Of a stretch of 43,666 nucleotides of DNA, positions 40,141-43,666 are shown piece after piece. Numbering within the stretch: the first letter of the stretch is position 1; every line of letters begins with the position of its first letter. Below the pieces are notes generated by a model. The model was not told the DNA's origin and did no database searches. It saw only the letters and a program-made list of their open reading frames with translations. A program made the position numbers and the translations under genes. This stretch comes from Flavobacteriaceae bacterium (lineage in GTDB: Bacteria > Bacteroidota > Bacteroidia > Flavobacteriales > Flavobacteriaceae), in contig JABDKT010000204.1 of the NCBI GenBank assembly GCA_013002065.1, positions 1 through 43,666 of the forward strand, read 5' to 3'.

Positions 40141-40174
40141 AGGAAAAACCCCCTATTCTCTTTTAGGTGTTTTC
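40141..40174. promoter_or_regulatory. Imperfect palindrome upstream of the sorting-domain gene
   Basis: AGGAAAAACCCCCTA and TAGGTGTTTTCCT form an imperfect inverted repeat in the 236-bp gap between two minus-strand genes, about 95 bases upstream of the start at 40046. It has no T-tract and lies beyond the preceding terminator, so a regulator site is more likely than a terminator. Evidence is limited to symmetry. A lone minus-strand -7-like TAATTTTG at 40087-40094 lies between it and the gene. Confidence 0.35.
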
Positions 40175-40251
40175 CTATACTGTAAATTTAATTATGAACT
40201 AGGGTGAAGAATGTCACATACGTATCAATAGATAGTACGGATGTAACATTA

Positions 40252-40277
40252 TAAAAAAAGCCTTCCGAAGAAGGCTT
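40252..40277 (-). terminator. Intrinsic terminator after the DUF4136 lipoprotein gene
   Basis: On the minus strand AAGCCTTC-TTCG-GAAGGCTT is followed by a run of T (TTTTTATAA), an 8-bp stem with a TTCG tetraloop. It is located 5 bases after the stop codon of the DUF4136 gene. Confidence 0.92.
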
Positions 40278-40282
40278 ATATT

Positions 40283-40828
40283 TTAGTTTCCTGAATTTGC
40301 TCCGGGAGGATATTTTGAGAGTATTTCTCGAACAATTTCTCGAATGCGCGCTTCCTTTTTATCGATATCGCTGTGAGTTATTAACCGGGCCCGCCCAATA
40401 CCTTGCCATACCAGTTCGTTGGTTTTGGCGTCGATAAAGTCGATATATAGACTTCCCTCGGTGGTTGTGGCTACATTGTTGCCGTACCAGCCACCATACC
40501 ACCATGGATTCCATCCCCAACCCCATCCGAAGTTGTTGTTGTAGACATCCACTCTTTCTCTTTCTTTAGTAAAAATGCTTACTAGAATGCTCGGGTCTTC
40601 CGACTTCTTCATTCCCTTGGCCGATAATTCCGAATCAATTGCTCGTAAGATTCGTTTTTTGTCCAAATCACTTACTTCAGCCTTATCGATACCCGGTTTG
40701 AAGAAAGCAAAAGATTGATATTCATTAAAGTTGGCTTCGCGGTCATAATCGGTGACCACTCTAACTGTTGTACAAGAGGTAAAAATGGCGAGAACCGCAA
40801 GCAGAGGTAAAATTTTAAAGATTTTCAT
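40283..40828 (-). CDS. DUF4136 lipoprotein
   Basis: 181 residues. The N-terminus is a lipoprotein signal (LLAVLAIFTSC, lipobox Cys at 19), followed by the DUF4136 pattern: VRVVTDYDREANFNEYQSFAFF near the start, a DKKRILRAIDSELSAKGM helix, ILVSIFTKER and the final ARIREIVREILSKYP. The middle is strikingly Trp/Gly-rich (FGWGWGWNPWWYGGWYG), as is common in this family. Function unknown; it is predicted in the periplasm or at the outer membrane. It starts 11 bases after hutU and may be co-transcribed, though a functional link to histidine catabolism is doubtful. Confidence 0.9.
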   Translation of the reverse strand: MKIFKILPLLAVLAIFTSCTTVRVVTDYDREANFNEYQSFAFFKPGIDKAEVSDLDKKRILRAIDSELSAKGMKKSEDPSILVSIFTKERERVDVYNNNFGWGWGWNPWWYGGWYGNNVATTTEGSLYIDFIDAKTNELVWQGIGRARLITHSDIDKKEARIREIVREILSKYPPGANSGN

Positions 40829-40839
40829 AGCATTAAATT

Positions 40840-42825
40840 TTAATTAAATAAATTCTCATCCACTATATTGGGTAATGTTACTTTAAGATTAGGTTGTTGT
40901 TCCATCGCACGTTTTATAGCAAAGATGGCCTCTTTGTTTCTAGCCCAACTTCTGCGTGCAATTCCGTTGTTAACATCCCAAAATAGCATGGATTCTAAAC
41001 GTTTTTGTGCCTCCTTAGTTCCATCAAGAACCATACCGAATCCACCGTTTATAACTTCTCCCCAACCTACGCCGCCTCCATTATGGATACTCACCCAGGT
41101 TGCGCCTCTGAAGCTGTCTCCTATGACGTTGTGAATGGCCATATCGGCAGTAAATCGGCTACCGTCGTAAATATTTGAAGTTTCACGATAAGGTGAATCG
41201 GTGCCGGAAACATCATGATGATCTCTTCCTAAAATTACCGGACCTATTTTCCCTTCTGAAATGGCTTGATTGAAGGCAGAGGCTATTTTCATTCGACCGT
41301 CCGAATCGGCATACAAAATACGTGCCTGTGAGCCAACGACGAGCTTATTTTCCTGTGCTCCTTGAATCCACTGAATATTATCAGCCATTTGCTGTTTGAT
41401 CTCTATCGGAGAGTTTTTCATCATGGTTTCCAATACTTCGGAAGCAATTTGATCGGTCATGGCGAGATCTTCCTCCAAACCGGATGCACATACCCATCTA
41501 AAGGGGCCAAATCCGTAATCGAAACACATAGGCCCCATAATATCCTGAACATAACTTGGATAAATGAATTCTCTTGCGGGGTTGGTGGTGTCCATTACAT
41601 CGGCTCCGGCTCGAGATGCTTCGAGCAAGAAGGCATTCCCATAGTCAAAGAAGTAGGTTCCACGATTTGTGTGTTTTTTAATGGCCGCAGCTTGTCGTCT
41701 TAAACTCTCCTGTACTTTTTCTTTGAATAAACCAGGGTTGTTAGCCATCATTTCGTTGGATTCTTCATAGCTCAAACCTGCCGGATAGTATCCGCCGGCC
41801 CAAGGATTGTGTAAAGAAGTTTGATCACTTCCCAGGTCTATGTGGATATCATTTTCAGCAAAATACTCCCACACATCAACGATGTTTCCGTCGTAAGCAA
41901 TGCTCACGGTTTCCTTACCGGCAACTGCAGATCTAACTCTTTCGGCCAATTGAGATACATCCGAAATCACTTCATCCACCCATCCTTGAGAATGTCTCAC
42001 ATGGGTTGCTTTTTTATTTACTTCGGCACAAACAGTTACACAGCCTGCTATGTTACCTGCTTTGGGTTGCGCTCCACTCATGCCACCTAATCCTGAAGTG
42101 ACAAACAATCCGCCCTCTGGCGATTTTTTAATTTTTCTGAAACCGTTAAGAACGGTAATTGTCGTTCCATGTACAATGCCCTGCGGACCGATATACATAA
42201 AACTTCCAGCCGTCATTTGTCCGTATTGAGTGACACCCAGGGCATTGAATTTCTCCCAGTCGTCGGGTTGAGAATAATTTGGAATCATCATGCCGTTGGT
42301 GACTACCACTCTCGGGGCTTCTTTCGAAGAAGGGAAGAGCCCAAGGGGATGACCGGAGTACATAACCAAGGTCTGCTCGTCGTTCATTTCGGCCAGATAT
42401 TTCATGACCAGACGGTATTGCGCCCAATTCTGAAAAACCGCGCCATTCCCGCCATAGGTAGTTAATTCGTGAGGGTGTTGGGCAACGGCATGATCCAAAT
42501 TATTTTGAATCATTAACATGATCGCCTTGGCTTGTTCACTTTTTCCGGGGTATTCTGAAATGGCTCTGGCATAAATTTTATGTTTCGGCATAAATCGATA
42601 CATATAAATCCTGCCATAAGTATCAAGTTCCGACTTAAATTCGGGCAGTAAGGTGGTGTGCTGTTTCGAATCGAAATAGCGAAGCGCGTTTTTTAAGGCC
42701 AATGTCTTTTCGTAATCCGATAGAATTTCCTTCCGTTTAGGCGCGTGGTTTATGGCAGGGTTATAGGGTTTTAATTCGGGTAATTCTGAAGGGATTCCTT
42801 GCAATATTTCTTCCGAAAAGGTCAT
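40840..42825 (-). CDS. hutU: Urocanate hydratase
   Basis: 661 residues, the long form compared with about 555 in Pseudomonas. It catalyses the second step of histidine degradation, urocanate to imidazolone propionate, using tightly bound NAD+. Features seen are LTTYGGNGAVFQNWAQYRLV near the N-terminus, YSGHPLGLFPS, TAGSFMYIGPQGIVHGT, an NAD-binding GLGGMSGAQPKAG, the conserved active-site Cys region FGPFRWVCASGLE, and the C-terminal GGGVGWGEVINGGFGMVLDG. No hutH, hutI or hutG is adjacent, so the pathway genes are dispersed or elsewhere. It starts 2 bases after a small Cys-rich gene and is followed by DUF4136. Confidence 0.95.
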   Translation of the reverse strand: MTFSEEILQGIPSELPELKPYNPAINHAPKRKEILSDYEKTLALKNALRYFDSKQHTTLLPEFKSELDTYGRIYMYRFMPKHKIYARAISEYPGKSEQAKAIMLMIQNNLDHAVAQHPHELTTYGGNGAVFQNWAQYRLVMKYLAEMNDEQTLVMYSGHPLGLFPSSKEAPRVVVTNGMMIPNYSQPDDWEKFNALGVTQYGQMTAGSFMYIGPQGIVHGTTITVLNGFRKIKKSPEGGLFVTSGLGGMSGAQPKAGNIAGCVTVCAEVNKKATHVRHSQGWVDEVISDVSQLAERVRSAVAGKETVSIAYDGNIVDVWEYFAENDIHIDLGSDQTSLHNPWAGGYYPAGLSYEESNEMMANNPGLFKEKVQESLRRQAAAIKKHTNRGTYFFDYGNAFLLEASRAGADVMDTTNPAREFIYPSYVQDIMGPMCFDYGFGPFRWVCASGLEEDLAMTDQIASEVLETMMKNSPIEIKQQMADNIQWIQGAQENKLVVGSQARILYADSDGRMKIASAFNQAISEGKIGPVILGRDHHDVSGTDSPYRETSNIYDGSRFTADMAIHNVIGDSFRGATWVSIHNGGGVGWGEVINGGFGMVLDGTKEAQKRLESMLFWDVNNGIARRSWARNKEAIFAIKRAMEQQPNLKVTLPNIVDENLFN

Positions 42826-42827
42826 AG

Positions 42828-43001
42828 CTATTTATTTTGGGTATTTGTTTTTTTGTCGAATCCGTAGGGACAGTGCCTACAGCCACTTTCACAACAGTGT
42901 CCTCTTTTGAGGTGATATTGCTCTGTAAAGCATCGATATCCTTCCGGAGTGATATAAAAATCTCCTTCTTCCAGTTCGATCTTTTTCTTAAAAAGTGACA
43001 T
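42828..43001 (-). CDS. Small Cys-rich protein (DUF5522-like)
   Basis: 57 residues. The ATG at 43001 (MSLFKKKIELEEGDFYITPEG) is preferred to the upstream start at 43034, which would run into the divergent gene. The body contains YRCFTEQYHLKRGHCCESGCRHCPYGF, with five Cys and one His grouped as CC-x3-C-x2-CPYG, a pattern that suggests metal binding (zinc or iron-sulphur). It resembles the short DUF5522 family, of unknown function. Its stop lies 2 bases before the hutU start, so the two are co-transcribed. A perfect -7 element lies just upstream of the ATG. Confidence 0.8.
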   Translation of the reverse strand: MSLFKKKIELEEGDFYITPEGYRCFTEQYHLKRGHCCESGCRHCPYGFDKKTNTQNK

Positions 43002-43005
43002 GCTG

Positions 43006-43013
43006 CAAAAATA
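43006..43013 (-). promoter_or_regulatory. Candidate -7 element for the hutU operon (TATTTTTG)
   Basis: TATTTTTG on the minus strand, an exact TAnnTTTG match, ends 4 bases before the ATG at 43001, so the transcript would be leaderless or nearly so. No clear TTG is found at the expected distance for the -33 element. Confidence 0.42.
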
Positions 43014-43034
43014 CCAATTTCTTATCTTGTTCAC

Positions 43035-43367
43035 ATGATCATAGTCGTGAATCGATTTCTATTGAGTAAAAAGTTTGCGGGCTTGGCATTATGGCCATTT
43101 ATTTTTGTAAAACGGGAAGAGTTATCTGCAAATCCAATATTTTTAAATCACGAGAGGATACATCTTCGGCAGCAAATTGAGCTTTTGGTTGTTCCATTTT
43201 TTATTTGGTATGGTTTGGAATATTTGTTGCGATTATTTCAATATAAAAGTACCTACCTGGCTTATAAAAATATAAGTTTCGAACGTGAAGCCTATTCCAA
43301 CGAAAAAGACCTCGAATATTTAAATAAGAGGCCTTTTTGGAAGTTTATCAGATACATAAAGATTTAG
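43035..43367 (+). CDS. Small membrane protein with HExxH motif, hypothetical
   Basis: 110 residues. A possible zinc-peptidase motif HERIH occurs at residues 39-43 (NHERIHLRQQIE), followed by a hydrophobic helix (about 50-68, LLVVPFFIWYGLEYLLRLF), and then a conserved-looking FEREAYSNE (83-90) that could give a third Glu ligand as in gluzincins. The first 25 residues are also hydrophobic. I recognise it only as a flavobacterial conserved hypothetical protein. It is divergent from the hutU operon by 33 bases, and its stop overlaps the stop of the convergent downstream gene by 3 bases (shared TTAG). Enzyme activity is not established. Confidence 0.72.
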   Translation: MIIVVNRFLLSKKFAGLALWPFIFVKREELSANPIFLNHERIHLRQQIELLVVPFFIWYGLEYLLRLFQYKSTYLAYKNISFEREAYSNEKDLEYLNKRPFWKFIRYIKI

Positions 43368-43666
43368 TTTCTAATCATTCTCAACGTCTTTTTGTTGCCT
43401 TGATCTGTAGTAATTTGCATAAAATATACCCCTGTTGGAATGTTCAATTTTAGATGTATGTAAGAGGTTTTATCGAAGTTTTTTTGCTGCACTCTTTGTC
43501 CCAAACTATTGTAAATTGAAATATTAATGCTGTCATACACTTGATCTAGGTCTATCGACAATTCACCTTGATTTGGGTTGGGTGCTATTGTAAACTTTGC
43601 TTCCGAATTCATGATGCTATTTAAACTAATTTCTTTAAAAACATAGATTGCACCTGTGCTTGGACC
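43364..43666 (-). CDS. Secreted protein with type IX sorting domain, C-terminal fragment (5' end outside window)
   Basis: The frame stays open to the right edge: upstream of the track's Met it reads GPSTGAIYVFKEISLNSI without a stop, so the listed ATG is internal. The last 80 residues are a type A T9SS sorting domain: FTIAPNPNQGELSIDL (PNP motif), ISIYNSLGQRVQQ, and the closing TGVYFMQITTDQGNKKTLRMIRN. The remainder of the protein, which holds its function, lies beyond the window; the visible part only says that it is a cargo of the type IX secretion system. Confidence 0.88.
   Translation of the reverse strand, partial: GPSTGAIYVFKEISLNSIMNSEAKFTIAPNPNQGELSIDLDQVYDSINISIYNSLGQRVQQKNFDKTSYIHLKLNIPTGVYFMQITTDQGNKKTLRMIRN

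Noticed and set aside
41362-42465. Plus-strand ORFs opposite hutU
   Set aside because: All are shadows of the urocanate hydratase gene, which is full-length with all its motifs.

Overview
The window comes from a low-GC marine-type member of the Flavobacteriaceae (Bacteroidota). The evidence is GLPGLI-family proteins, carboxypeptidase-regulatory-like/outer-membrane barrel proteins, two C-terminal type IX secretion sorting domains, DUF5686 and DUF4136 proteins, and promoters of the Bacteroidota TTG-N~20-TAnnTTTG type. I see no tRNA, rRNA, CRISPR array, insertion sequence or prophage. No stretch over 300 bases lacks a gene; the two largest gaps (about 237 bp each) hold a structured element (20759-20895) and a promoter region with an imperfect palindrome (40047-40251).

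Layout. 1-1023: end of a histidine kinase and its LytTR response regulator. 1156-3470: two paralogous secreted Cys-rich proteins, the second with an added beta-barrel. 3635-4612: pyruvate dehydrogenase E1 beta. 4674-7160: DUF5686 outer-membrane protein. 7245-9758: membrane pyrophosphatase with an acidic tail. 13408-9820 (minus): probable four-gene operon (histidine kinase, OmpR-type regulator, secreted hypothetical, deoxynucleoside kinase). 13530-18213: two GLPGLI proteins plus a large barrel protein, divergent from the two-component system, with a three-fold 10-bp repeat between them. 20701-18214 (minus): aromatic amino acid hydroxylase, rhodanese, SNase-like nuclease. 20939-37705: a TetR regulator and a roughly 16-kb run of 17 tightly packed co-directional genes. 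37731-40046 (minus): two secreted/outer-membrane proteins. 43001-40283 (minus): small Cys-rich protein, urocanate hydratase, DUF4136 lipoprotein. 43035-43666: small HExxH membrane protein and a truncated sorting-domain protein.

The centrepiece is the phenylacetate operon: paaE-A-B-C-D-G-H-I-J, a catalytically atypical SDR, paaZ, an enoyl-CoA hydratase (PaaF candidate), paaY, then a 2-oxoacid dehydrogenase E2, a class IV aminotransferase and a fused E1 alpha-beta. It contains no phenylacetate-CoA ligase (paaK). The simplest integrated reading, which is inference, is that the aminotransferase and 2-oxoacid dehydrogenase could feed phenylpyruvate straight to phenylacetyl-CoA, so that phenylalanine enters the pathway without free phenylacetate. 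The alternative is plain branched-chain amino acid catabolism co-regulated with paa. The operon promoter carries a palindrome close to the PaaR operator, placed on the -7 element. PaaZ carries a C-terminal DinB/DUF1569-like domain, and paaY has an in-frame stop followed by an apparently intact C-terminal tail. With phenylalanine hydroxylase next door and hutU nearby, the right half is an amino-acid-catabolism region.
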